A DNA stretch of 64,000 nucleotides from JADJPO01 sp046330955 (GCA_046330955.1 JAXLRT010000017.1:1-64000); one strand, 5' to 3'; shown: positions 8,009 through 15,901, counted from the first letter of the stretch. Notes: a model not told the origin generated them from the letters alone. A program made the numbers and translations.

Positions 8009-8218
8009 ATGTTCCAGCACCCGGTCGGCCCAGTGGCCGACCTCTGCCCGGCCGACGTCGACGTGGCGGCGGTCGAGGTGTTGCCTCGGCGCGAAGCGCT
8101 CGCCTTGATCAATGTCACGACGGTGGTCCCGATCAACATCGCGATCGCCATCAACGCAGCGACCTTCGGCAGCACTGCCGCGGCGCACGCCCTGCAGGGG
8201 GTCGGGGTCGTCCACTAG
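8009..8218 (+). CDS. Small peptide 2, candidate precursor (69 aa)
   Basis: A 69-residue paralogue of peptide 1. VDVAAVEVLPRREAL (17-31) aligns without gaps to the leader-like segment of peptide 1. N43-I-A-I-A-I-N49-A-A-T-F, then S-T-A-A-A-H-A-L-Q, aligns to the same alternating pattern in the C-terminal half. Between these blocks peptide 2 has three extra residues. A single Cys (13) is in the N-terminal part, so disulphide or lanthionine cores are unlikely. AGGAGGG lies six bases before the ATG but is also in a hairpin. Conservation of spaced Asn, Ala and Phe with free exchange of Leu and Ile points to a structural motif, perhaps a beta strand. Function unknown. Confidence 0.78.
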   Translation: MFQHPVGPVADLCPADVDVAAVEVLPRREALALINVTTVVPINIAIAINAATFGSTAAAHALQGVGVVH

Positions 8219-8320
8219 GCGATTCGCGTCGCACCATTCGGTCGCCGTCCTCGGTGCCGTCCCTTCACGACACCGGGGGCGGCGACCTCTCGACCGTCCG
8301 CCCGACCCAGGAGGCCCGGG

Positions 8321-10711
8321 ATGAGCCAGCCGCTGACGCTCCCCGCCCCGACAGGGGATTCGACGGTGATCGAGCGCGTGCCGGGCACCCGGCTGCTCGG
8401 CCGCTACGAGGGCGGCGGGTACGTCGAGGACCGGTTCCTGGTGATGCGCCCCGACGGGCAGCCGGTGCTGCTCGACAAGTTGCCCTACCTGGTGGTGCGC
8501 TTCGCGGACGGCCTGGCGGCGGCGTCCGAGGTGGCCGAGCGGGTCAGCCGCGAGTACGGCCGCCGATTGAGCGTGGAGCTGCTGGGCCGGCTGGTTCGGG
8601 AGCGGTTGGCGCCGGCCGGATTGCTGGTGCCGCCGAACGGATCCGCCGCCGTGGTCACCCCGCGATCGGCCGGCGGGACCCCTGCGGCGGGTGGCGCCGT
8701 CCGGGCACCGGGTCCCGCGCCGGCCGGGCAGCCCGCGCCGTCCGGCCGTCCGGGGCGACACGAGCAGCCGCTGCTGTCGGTCACGCTCGGCACGGCGTTC
8801 CTGCCGACGTTCGTCGTGCGCCGGCTGGCCGCGGCCCTGGCGCCGCTGTTCCATCCGGCCGCCGTGGCCGCCGTCCTGGCCGCCTTCGCCGCAGCCGACC
8901 TGTGGCTGGTGCGGCACGCCCTGGGCGCGACCAGCCAGGGCGTCGACCGCACCGCGGCGTTGCTCGCCGATCCCGCCGACCTGCTCGCCGTGCTGGGCCT
9001 GGTGGCGATCTCGACGCTGGTCCACGAACTGGGCCATGCCGCCGGGTGCCGGTACGGCGGCGGCCGCCCCGGAGCCATCGGTGCCGGCCTCTACCTGTGG
9101 TTCGTCGTCTTCTGGACCGACGTCACCGACGCGTACCGGCTGGATCGGCCGGGGCGGTTGCGCACCGACCTGGGAGGCATCTACTTCAACGCGGTGTTCG
9201 TCGTGTTGGCCACCCCGCTCTATGCCCTCACCGGATGGCTGCCGCTCGCGGTGGCGGTCGGCCTGACCAACATGCTGGCGCTGCAACAGCTCCTGCCGAT
9301 CATCCGGATGGACGGCTACTACATCCTGGGGGATCTGACCGGCGTCCCCAACCTGTTCGGGGTGTTGCGGCCGACCCTGCTCTCCCTGATCCCCGGCAGG
9401 GCGCCCGACCCACGGGTGACCGCCCTGCGCCCCGGGGTGCGGCGCCTGGTGGTGGTGTGGTCGCTGGTGACCACGATCGCGCTGGGTGCCTCGCTGGTGC
9501 TGCTGGTGACCGGCGCACCGCGGCTGATCTCGCAGACCGCCTCGCAGATCGGCCTGTTGTGGGCCGCCGCGCGGCACTCCGGCAGCTGGACGACGACCCT
9601 CTACGCCGCCAGCGCGATCACCTTGGTGAGCCTGCCGTTCGTCGGATTCGCCGCGCTGGTGGCTCGCGGCGTCCGCCAGGCCGTGGACCGCCGGCGCCCG
9701 GCGCCGCGCCCTGCCGCCACCCTCGAGGAGGACCCCGTGACCGATGTCGTAGCGCGTCCGCCCGACCGCGCCCGGCCCAGTGCCGCCGACTTCACCGAAG
9801 AACTGATCCTGCGCCACCGGCGACAGGTGCCCCGCAGCGGATGGCGCCGGCAGGTGTTCCTCGCCACCGGCGGCGCGGTGCACCCCGGCCCCAGCGCCGC
9901 CGAACGGCGCGAGGCCGAGTTGATCGCCCGGCTGCGCACCCGGCTGGACTCGCCCCGGCGCATCGTGGTGCTCAGTCGCAAGGGAGGCGCCGGCAAGACC
10001 ACCACCACGCTCATGCTCGGCCACACCCTGGCGATCCACCGGGGCGATCGGGTGGTCGCGCTGGATGCCAACCCGGACGCCGGGTCGCTGCCCTATCGGG
10101 TGGAACGGGAGTCCACGGCGACGGTGACCTCGCTGCTGGCCGACGTCGAACGGCTCACCAGCTATGCCCAGCTGCGAGCGCACACCTCGCAGGCGCCCAG
10201 CCGGTTGGAGATCGTGGCCTCGGACGACGACCCCAAGATCACTCATGCGTTGGGTCAGGCCGACTACGCCCGCGTCATCCGCGCCCTGGAGCAGCACTAC
10301 ATGATCCTCTTGATGGACACCGGCACCGGCATCCTGGACGACGCCACGCAGGGACTGCTGCGCGAGGCCGACCAGATCCTGGTGGTGATGCCGCCGGCGC
10401 TGGACGGCGCCCGGGTGGCCGCCTCGACGCTGGACTGGTTGGAGGAGCACGGGTACCGGTCGCTGGTGCGCGGGGCGGTCGCCGTCATCAACGGCGTCCG
10501 GTCCGAGAACGGGCTGGTGCAGCTGGACGCCGTGGAGGAGCACTTCCGGGCCCGATGTGCCGGCGTGGTGCAGATCCCGTGGGACCGGGCGCTCGAGGCC
10601 GGCGCCCGCACCGCCCTGGAGGATCTGAGACCGGCCACCCGCAAGGCGTATCTCGAACTCGGTGCGGTGGTGGCCGAGGGGTTCGCCGACCCGTCGGGTG
10701 GTGCCCGGTGA
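8321..10711 (+). CDS. Fused PqqD-like / M50 metalloprotease / ParA-MinD ATPase
   Basis: A 796-residue three-part protein. Residues about 25-105 resemble a PqqD-like peptide-binding domain (LLDKLPYLVVRFADG). A Pro/Ala linker leads to a multi-pass membrane region with the zinc motif HELGH (235-239) and the distal MDGYYIL (330-336) of M50 site-2-type proteases. From about 540 a cytosolic ATPase has a deviant Walker A, KGGAGKTTT (554-562), and ALDANPDAGSL, close to the MinD/EspI-type ATPases of actinobacteria. AGGAGG precedes ATG 8321. An in-frame GTG at 9737 (residue 473) has its own GAGGAGG and may yield the ATPase alone. The GTGA overlap at 10708 couples the secreted protein. The likely role is recognition, cleavage and export of the two peptides, with ATP use; this is inferred. 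Confidence 0.85.
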   Translation: MSQPLTLPAPTGDSTVIERVPGTRLLGRYEGGGYVEDRFLVMRPDGQPVLLDKLPYLVVRFADGLAAASEVAERVSREYGRRLSVELLGRLVRERLAPAGLLVPPNGSAAVVTPRSAGGTPAAGGAVRAPGPAPAGQPAPSGRPGRHEQPLLSVTLGTAFLPTFVVRRLAAALAPLFHPAAVAAVLAAFAAADLWLVRHALGATSQGVDRTAALLADPADLLAVLGLVAISTLVHELGHAAGCRYGGGRPGAIGAGLYLWFVVFWTDVTDAYRLDRPGRLRTDLGGIYFNAVFVVLATPLYALTGWLPLAVAVGLTNMLALQQLLPIIRMDGYYILGDLTGVPNLFGVLRPTLLSLIPGRAPDPRVTALRPGVRRLVVVWSLVTTIALGASLVLLVTGAPRLISQTASQIGLLWAAARHSGSWTTTLYAASAITLVSLPFVGFAALVARGVRQAVDRRRPAPRPAATLEEDPVTDVVARPPDRARPSAADFTEELILRHRRQVPRSGWRRQVFLATGGAVHPGPSAAERREAELIARLRTRLDSPRRIVVLSRKGGAGKTTTTLMLGHTLAIHRGDRVVALDANPDAGSLPYRVERESTATVTSLLADVERLTSYAQLRAHTSQAPSRLEIVASDDDPKITHALGQADYARVIRALEQHYMILLMDTGTGILDDATQGLLREADQILVVMPPALDGARVAASTLDWLEEHGYRSLVRGAVAVINGVRSENGLVQLDAVEEHFRARCAGVVQIPWDRALEAGARTALEDLRPATRKAYLELGAVVAEGFADPSGGAR
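9724..9739 (+). promoter_or_regulatory. Internal Shine-Dalgarno and GTG start for the ATPase part
   Basis: Within the fused gene, GAGGAGG (9725-9731) lies five bases before an in-frame GTG at 9737-9739, exactly in the linker between the last membrane helix and the ATPase. Initiation here would give a 324-residue stand-alone MinD-like protein. It is either a functional second start or a relic of the ancestral separate gene. Confidence 0.55.
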
Positions 10712-11400
10712 CCGGCCGACCCGGGCGAGGCCCCCGGGCCTGGGTGACCGCAGCCGTCGCCGGTGGACTGGGGGCAGCCCTGGCACCTGGCCTGCTCGGA
10801 CTCGCGCCCGCGCAGGCGGCGGTTGCCGACGACGTCCCCCGCACGCGCATCGCGACCACCTCGACGGTCAACGTCACCCGCGATGGTCAACGGGCGGCGC
10901 ACCTGTCGTTCCGGGTGCGCGCCGCCAACGAGACCGGGGTCGACGTGATGAACCAGGCCTGGGCGCGTGCGGCGTGCCGGCGGTGCCGGGCGGTGGCCAT
11001 CTCGGTACAGGTGGTGGTGGAGGGACACGTCCCGGACCTGACCGCACCCGCCGCCCCGGACCGGCCTCCCGTGGTGATCGCGCGCAACATCGCTCTGGCA
11101 GAGGACGTCCCCCGCGGGGTGCGTCGTCAGGTCAGCGGCTCGGGCGGCCGCGCGGCAGGCTGCGCCGAGTGCAGCGCCATGGCCATCGCCTATCAGTTCG
11201 TGGTGGTGGGCCGGCATCGGCTCCGACTCACCCCGGCAGCCCGAGCACAGCTGGCGACCATCGAACGGCAGATGCGGGCGGACGCGACCTGGAGCGTCTC
11301 GCACGGGGTCTCGAACGGGCTGCTGCAGGCCCGCATGGACCGCTGGTCTCGTCAGATCCTGGCGGTGTTGAACACCGGCGTCGTCCGCTGGCCGCACTGA
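10708..11400 (+). CDS. Secreted protein with two C-x2-C repeats
   Basis: A 230-residue protein of a family I know only as uncharacterised actinobacterial secreted proteins. A signal peptide (hydrophobic about residues 12-36, cleavage near AQA) is followed by two related repeats: C90-RR-C93-RAVAISVQVVV and C152-AE-C155-SAMAIAYQFVVV. Each is preceded by an N-x-A-x-A stretch (NQAWA at 82, NIALA at 127), which recalls the alternating motif of the two peptides. The C-terminal 60 residues look helical. The GTG start overlaps the protease-ATPase stop by four bases. It may be the partner or scaffold of the peptides outside the cell. The cysteines could bind metal or form disulphides; neither is shown. 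Confidence 0.75.
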   Translation: MTGRPGRGPRAWVTAAVAGGLGAALAPGLLGLAPAQAAVADDVPRTRIATTSTVNVTRDGQRAAHLSFRVRAANETGVDVMNQAWARAACRRCRAVAISVQVVVEGHVPDLTAPAAPDRPPVVIARNIALAEDVPRGVRRQVSGSGGRAAGCAECSAMAIAYQFVVVGRHRLRLTPAARAQLATIERQMRADATWSVSHGVSNGLLQARMDRWSRQILAVLNTGVVRWPH

Positions 11401-11606
11401 TGGACGGCGCCGACGAGCCCACGGTGGCGCTGCTGGTGGTTCGCGCCTGGCGCGAGGTACCCGATGGGACCGACGACGGGTTGCGGGCTCGGGTCTGGAG
11501 CAGCATCCAGTTGCCGGACCAGCCGCTGCAGATGACCATGGTGGCCTCGGTCGATGCCCTCGACGAGGCGGTGAGACTGTGGATCGAGCAGCTGCGCCAC
11601 GGTTGA
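11400..11606 (+). CDS. Small uncharacterised protein (68 aa)
   Basis: A 68-residue acidic, probably cytosolic protein starting at an ATG that shares one base with the preceding stop (TGATG). It has alternating strands and helices (TVALLVVRAWREVP, ALDEAVRLWIEQL) and no recognised domain. Its 3' end overlaps the start of the second BTAD regulator by 28 bases in another frame. Position between the secreted protein and the regulator makes it a member of the peptide locus. Confidence 0.6.
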   Translation: MDGADEPTVALLVVRAWREVPDGTDDGLRARVWSSIQLPDQPLQMTMVASVDALDEAVRLWIEQLRHG

Positions 11607-12346
11607 GCCTGCTCGGTGGCTGGCGGCTCGAGCTGCCCGACGGGCCGGCCGGGCACAGCGGGGCCGGGCACAACGGGCATCGTGCGGAGCCGGTGCCCCC
11701 GGCGATGCAGCGGCTGATCGCCCTGCTCGCGGCGCGAGGTCGCAGCGAGCGTCGGACGGTGGCGCGCACCCTGTTCGCCGGCCGGCCGGACGACGTCGCC
11801 GCGGCTCGGCTGCGAGACACCCTGTCGCGACTGCGGCATCGCTACCCCCGGCTGGCCGAGCTGATCGACACCGAACCCGACCTGTGCCTGACCGCCACTC
11901 TGCAGGTGGATCTGCTCGACCTGGACGCCGTGATCGGCAGCTGCGCGCGCGGCGAGGTCGGTGCCCTGGAGGCGCTCGAGCAGTTGGCGCCCGCCCCGGC
12001 CGACCTGGACCTGTTGCCGGGCTGGTACGACGACTGGGTGTGCCTGGAGCGGGAACGGTTGCGCAGCAAGGTCTCTCGCGCGCTGTGTCGCCACAGTGGG
12101 CTGCGGTTGCGAGTGGGGGATGCGGCGGGAGCGCTGGCCAGCGCCGAGTGGGCCGGCCGCCTGGACCCGTTCGACGAGGTCGCGGCGCGGTGGCAGATCA
12201 GGGCCCATCTGAGGTTCGGTGACGACGCGCTGGCCGTGCGGCGCTACGTCGAGCTGCGCGACCGGCTGGGCCGCGAGTTGTCCGTCGAACCGGATCCGGC
12301 CACCGCTGCCCTGCTGCCGACCGCGCTCAGCCTCGGACGGTCGTGA
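11579..12346 (+). CDS. BTAD-domain (SARP-like) regulator, second copy
   Basis: A 255-residue regulator with the same plan as the one at 6707-7525: an N-terminal winged helix (PRLSLLGGWRLELP, RLRDTLSRLRHRYP) and a helical BTAD domain with LPGWYDDWVCLERERLRSK and EWAGRLDPFDEVAARW. The DDW motif is shared by both copies. GTG 11579 lies inside the end of the 68-residue gene. It is the last plus-strand gene of the locus and its 3' end overlaps the convergent lipoprotein gene by 20 bases. It may act with, or oppose, the first regulator at the triple heptamer site; the two proteins are clearly diverged rather than a recent duplication. Confidence 0.8.
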   Translation: MDRAAAPRLSLLGGWRLELPDGPAGHSGAGHNGHRAEPVPPAMQRLIALLAARGRSERRTVARTLFAGRPDDVAAARLRDTLSRLRHRYPRLAELIDTEPDLCLTATLQVDLLDLDAVIGSCARGEVGALEALEQLAPAPADLDLLPGWYDDWVCLERERLRSKVSRALCRHSGLRLRVGDAAGALASAEWAGRLDPFDEVAARWQIRAHLRFGDDALAVRRYVELRDRLGRELSVEPDPATAALLPTALSLGRS

Positions 12347-12890
12347 ACCGGTTGTTCCCCGAGACCGTGCTGGTGTCGACGACCGTGCCCTCGGTGACCA
12401 ACTGCAGTTGAATCGGATCCGACCCGCTGACCTTGGTGACCCGACCGGCCCGCGCGCCCCGGGTGTCGCTGAGCGTGGCGTTGCCGCACCCGTCGTGGCG
12501 ATTGCCGTCCACCACCAGGACCCAGCAGGTGGTCGGCGAGGTCTTCACCACCACGCTGGAAGTGCTGGACCGGCGAGACCCGCCCAAACCCCCGTCGACG
12601 ACGCCCGAGTCGTCCGAGGTGTCGACGGTCTGGTTCTGCCGCACCGTGACGGTTCCGCCACCGCGCTGCGTCACCCGGACCGTCGACCCGGATCGTGAGG
12701 TCGAGCCGGAACCCGTTGTGGCGTCGAGCGACTTGGCGCGGGCCGCCGCCTCGCCGGTGCGGAAGGGGTCGTTGCCCCACTGGGTTCGGTCGATGGGCTT
12801 GCAGGCGGCCAGAAGCGTCAGTGCCGCCGCGATGGTGGTCACCGCGATGACGCGTCTGATGTGGGCGGGGAAGTGCCCTGTCATCGTCAT
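12327..12890 (-). CDS. Small lipoprotein, unknown function
   Basis: A 187-residue predicted lipoprotein. The signal peptide runs to a lipobox LLAAC with Cys30. The mature part begins KPIDRTQWGNDPFRTGEAAARAKSLD, then a Ser/Gly-rich linker, a Val-rich repetitive segment (VRVTQRGGGTVTVRQNQTVD) and a C-terminal part with a Cys pair in TTCWVLVVDGNRHDGCGNA, possibly a disulphide. ATG 12890 was preferred over GTG 12920 because it gives a normal signal peptide length. It is convergent with the BTAD regulator. The link to the peptide locus is only positional. Confidence 0.7.
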   Translation of the reverse strand: MTMTGHFPAHIRRVIAVTTIAAALTLLAACKPIDRTQWGNDPFRTGEAAARAKSLDATTGSGSTSRSGSTVRVTQRGGGTVTVRQNQTVDTSDDSGVVDGGLGGSRRSSTSSVVVKTSPTTCWVLVVDGNRHDGCGNATLSDTRGARAGRVTKVSGSDPIQLQLVTEGTVVDTSTVSGNNRFTTVRG

Positions 12891-13136
12891 CCCGTCGATT
12901 CGTTCTCGATCAGAGCTCACCGGGGTCGGTGGTCACGGAGCGGCATCGCTGGTGGCGAACCGCGGTCGCAGATCACGGTAACCATGACGGTCCGCGAGCG
13001 CACCCCGCCACGCGGAGCGACGCCCGGTTCCGCTCTGCCCCGAATCTGCCCCGATTTTCGGCTCGCCGACGGGCCGGACGCCGTCACGCGCGGTCACGGT
13101 GCACCGCGCCGGCGGCCGGACGTCAGAATGGGGCAC

Positions 13137-13721
13137 ATGACGTTCGGCTCCTCCTCCGACACCCGCGAACAGGCTCACGCCCGGCTGGGGGCCGAGCCGC
13201 TCGCCGGGCGCTTCGACCTGCTGGCCGAACCGGTTGCGGCCGCTCTGGCGCCGGGGGGCGGGGCTGCGGCGCTCGCGGGCGTCGTCCGGGTGGTCGCCAT
13301 CGATCCGGACCTGGCCGACACGGCGGCGTTGTGCGCCGCCTTCGACCTGCCGCTGTCCACCGCCGCGAACTGCGTCATCGTGGCCGGCACCCGCGCCGGC
13401 GTGACCCGCTACGCGGCGTGTGTCGCGCTGGCGACCACGCGGGTCGACGTCAACGGGTTGGTGCGCCGCCGGCTGGACGCGCGTCGGGCCTCGTTCGCCC
13501 CCATGGACGACGCGGTGCGTCGCAGCGGCATGGAGTACGGCGGCATCAACCCCATCGGCCTGCCCGTCGAGTGGGCGCTGTGGATCGACGCGGCCGTGGC
13601 CGCGACCCCCGAGGTGATCATCGGCTCGGGGGTGCGTCACTCGAAATTGCTACTGCCCGGTTCCGCGCTGGCGGAGCTGCCAGGCGCCGAGGTGGTCACC
13701 GACCTGGCCCGCCCCGCCTGA
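13137..13721 (+). CDS. YbaK/EbsC-family aminoacyl-tRNA deacylase
   Basis: A 194-residue protein of the YbaK/ProX editing family, which hydrolyses mischarged aminoacyl-tRNA in trans. Recognisable are ANCVIVAGTR, RYAACVALATTRVDVNGLVRR, the GMEYGGINPIGLP loop and IIGSGVRHSKLLLPG. The catalytic Lys of E. coli YbaK is not obvious (NCVIV at that place), so the substrate or activity may differ. ATG 13137 was chosen; ATG 13128 is three codons longer. It stands alone and converges on the DUF222/HNH gene. Confidence 0.8.
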   Translation: MTFGSSSDTREQAHARLGAEPLAGRFDLLAEPVAAALAPGGGAAALAGVVRVVAIDPDLADTAALCAAFDLPLSTAANCVIVAGTRAGVTRYAACVALATTRVDVNGLVRRRLDARRASFAPMDDAVRRSGMEYGGINPIGLPVEWALWIDAAVAATPEVIIGSGVRHSKLLLPGSALAELPGAEVVTDLARPA

Positions 13722-13728
13722 GGCGGGG
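13712..13728 (+). terminator. Hairpin at the stop of the YbaK-like gene
   Basis: CCCCGCC and GGCGGGG form a perfect 7-bp stem with the stop codon TGA as its loop. No U-tract follows, as is common in GC-rich actinobacteria. Confidence 0.45.
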
Positions 13729-13844
13729 GCGCACCCCGGCTCGGCCCGCCGGGTGGCGAGGCGGACGACAGGAGTCGACGAGGTCACGGGCCAACATGCC
13801 GCAGTCCGCTGGCCCGGTGCACCGCGGTTCGCGAGCGCGGGACG

Positions 13845-15872
13845 TCAGAACGGTGGCGGCTGAGGCCAGGCACCGGGCAGGTCGCCCTCGGCTGCCAGGG
13901 GCGGTGGGGCGTCGGGTGGTTCGTTGACGAGGTGCCCGGACGGCGTGCGCCAGGTGACCTGTCCGGTCACCGGGTCCAGGGTCGGGGTGAACCCGGCGTG
14001 GGTCTTCAGTAGGTGGTGGAACCGGCACAGGGGCGCCAGGTTCTGCTCGCTGGTGGTGCCGCCCTTGCCGTAGGCGGTGACGTGGTCGAGGTCGGTGTCG
14101 ATGGCCGGTCGTCCGCATCCGGGGTGGGAGCAGCGTGGACGGTTGGCCTTGACGAGGGCCTTGACGAACGGGGACGGCGTGTACCCGGGGTCGGTGGCGG
14201 CGCGTCCGATGGTGATCAGGGTGCCGTAGGTCGGGGAGTCGGGTCGGTCGTCGAGGACCTGGCAGCGCCAGATCGCCCGCTTGCCGTACTTGTCCAGGAT
14301 CGCGGCCAGGGCCTCGGTGGGGATCGGCCCGTGGCCGGCAGCCTCCACCCACCCGGTCCCGGTCGGTGGCGGCGTGCCCGCCCACAGCGCGGCGAGGACC
14401 TGGAACGGGATGGTCACGTTCAACGCCACCTTGGGTTCGACCCTGATCCCCGGGCAGACGGGGGGTGGGGTGCTGATGGCGTCACCGCCGAGCAGCCTGC
14501 CGGTTGTCTCGTTCGGTGCGGTGGCGTCGTGGGTGGCGCAGGGTCCGTCGTGGTCGGTGCTGGTCGGGGTGGGCTGGCTGTCCGCCGCCGTGGCGTTCCC
14601 GGTGTGGCCGGTGGAGCGTCGACCGGTGGTGTCGTTGCCGTGGTGGCAGGAGCCCCGGCCCCCGTCATCCCCGTGGGTGGGTAGGAGTGGGGTGATGGTG
14701 TCGGGGTCGGTGATCAGGTCGAACACGATCTGCGCCATCGACGCCGCCTGCCGTTCCCGCGCCGCCGCTGAACCGCCAGCGGACCCACCCGTAGTGCCGG
14801 CTCCTGACGAGGTGCCCGTGCCGCCCGACGCCGATCCCGTTCCGCTGCTGGCCCCACCGGCTGCACCGGCACCGGTCGATGCCGACGCGGTGCCGGTGGC
14901 CGATCCCGTCGGGCAGGCCGCAGCCTGCACCCGGTGCAGCAACGCGGCGTGCAGGTCGGCGATGCTCGTGATCGACCCCCGATACGTCAGGGCGGCCCGG
15001 CCGTAGCCCTGCTGACTGACCTTGACCGAGTCCTTCTCCGCCGCGGCGTCGTCCAGGATCCGCCGATACGCCCCCGGATCAGCTTGGGCGACCAGCCGCT
15101 CGATCCGATTCCGCAACCCCACGATCCCGAGCTGCTCGGCCACCGGCAGGATCATCTTCTCCACCCAGTCCCGCGCCCGACCCGCCTCGAGCCGTTCGGT
15201 CTGCCGCGCGATGTCCCGCGCCCGGGTGGTGGAGATCGTCCCCTCCAGCAGTGCCCGGTAGAGCCGGCCGTGGTCCTCGGGCCAGGTCGCCAGCATCTCC
15301 ACGCGCGCCCGCAACCCCGACGGGCTGATCCGCGCCACCGCCGCGACCTCCTCGATCGCCGCCGTCAACGCCCGCTCCTCCGGGTCACGGACCCACTCCG
15401 GCAGCTTCGTCTCCAGGGTGAGATCCAGTTCGTGCGGGTGCCGCGCCTGGTAGCGCCACGCCAGTTCCCGGGTCAGCTGGGCTTGGGTGAGTTCGATGTG
15501 GGTGATCGCCTGCCGACACGCCACCGCCGCCGACACCACCTCGGCGTCGCTGAGCCCCGATGGCTGCGACTGCGCCAACGTCACCGCCGCCACCGTCACC
15601 AGCGACGGCTCGACATTCCCCGGCTTCAGGAACGTCCGGCAGATCCGCCCCGCCACCGCATCCCGGTCGTCCTCGTTCTCCGGCCCACCGTCCCCGAACC
15701 ACCCCCACACCGCATCCCGCGCCGACAACCGAGATTCCTGGCTCAGAGCCTGTTCGCGCAGCGTGTGGTTCTCGCTCGACAGGGACTCGACCCGCGCCCG
15801 CAACGCGTCGTTCTCGACCCCGAGCCGAGCAATCTCGGCGTCGGAGTCGTGCAGCAGGTCGGCCGTGAACAT
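13845..15872 (-). CDS. DUF222/HNH endonuclease (13E12-type)
   Basis: A 675-residue protein of the actinobacterial 13E12 repeat family. The N-terminus has a leucine-rich coiled coil (about residues 10-50). The DUF222 region follows, with LTRELAWRYQARHP and TISTTRARDIARQTERL, then a Gly/Ser/Thr-rich low-complexity spacer of about 150 residues. Near the C-terminus is a complete HNH motif with RCSHPGCGRP, DLDHVTAYGKGG and NLAPLCRFHHLLK. Family members are multicopy, and their nuclease role is not settled. An SOS-box-like palindrome lies 14 bases before the start, so DNA damage induction is likely. The gene is intact. Confidence 0.9.
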   Translation of the reverse strand: MFTADLLHDSDAEIARLGVENDALRARVESLSSENHTLREQALSQESRLSARDAVWGWFGDGGPENEDDRDAVAGRICRTFLKPGNVEPSLVTVAAVTLAQSQPSGLSDAEVVSAAVACRQAITHIELTQAQLTRELAWRYQARHPHELDLTLETKLPEWVRDPEERALTAAIEEVAAVARISPSGLRARVEMLATWPEDHGRLYRALLEGTISTTRARDIARQTERLEAGRARDWVEKMILPVAEQLGIVGLRNRIERLVAQADPGAYRRILDDAAAEKDSVKVSQQGYGRAALTYRGSITSIADLHAALLHRVQAAACPTGSATGTASASTGAGAAGGASSGTGSASGGTGTSSGAGTTGGSAGGSAAARERQAASMAQIVFDLITDPDTITPLLPTHGDDGGRGSCHHGNDTTGRRSTGHTGNATAADSQPTPTSTDHDGPCATHDATAPNETTGRLLGGDAISTPPPVCPGIRVEPKVALNVTIPFQVLAALWAGTPPPTGTGWVEAAGHGPIPTEALAAILDKYGKRAIWRCQVLDDRPDSPTYGTLITIGRAATDPGYTPSPFVKALVKANRPRCSHPGCGRPAIDTDLDHVTAYGKGGTTSEQNLAPLCRFHHLLKTHAGFTPTLDPVTGQVTWRTPSGHLVNEPPDAPPPLAAEGDLPGAWPQPPPF

Positions 15873-15885
15873 GCCCTCAGTCTAC

Positions 15886-15901
15886 TAGAACAAACGTTCG
15901 A
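15886..15901. promoter_or_regulatory. LexA SOS box before the DUF222/HNH gene
   Basis: TAGAACAAACGTTCGA matches the actinobacterial LexA box pattern (T-C-G-A-A-C-N4-G-T-T-C-G-A) with one mismatch. It overlaps the promoter, since TAGACT on the minus strand follows it by a few bases and the gene starts at 15872. SOS boxes before 13E12 genes are known from Mycobacterium tuberculosis. Confidence 0.7.

Noticed and set aside
7892..10786. A very long minus-strand frame opposite the M50-ATPase gene
   Set aside because: The plus strand has ribosome site, zinc motif, Walker motif and coupled neighbours. The opposite frame is low-complexity Arg/Gly/Gln and has no start context.
10708..11400. The secreted protein as the end of a giant protein starting at 7906
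   Set aside because: The upstream part of that frame is Arg/Gly-rich shadow of the protease gene. A GTG overlapping the protease stop gives a normal signal peptide.
8321..11606. A type VII (ESX) secretion locus because of the EspI-like ATPase
   Set aside because: No WXG100 proteins, EccC/FtsK-type ATPase, EccB/D/E or mycosin is found; only the MinD-like ATPase domain is reminiscent.
7708..12346. Assignment of the peptide locus to lanthipeptides, lasso peptides, thiopeptides or daptides
   Set aside because: No LanB/C/M, lasso cyclase, YcaO, radical SAM, aminotransferase or methyltransferase is present in the locus, and the peptide cores have no Cys.
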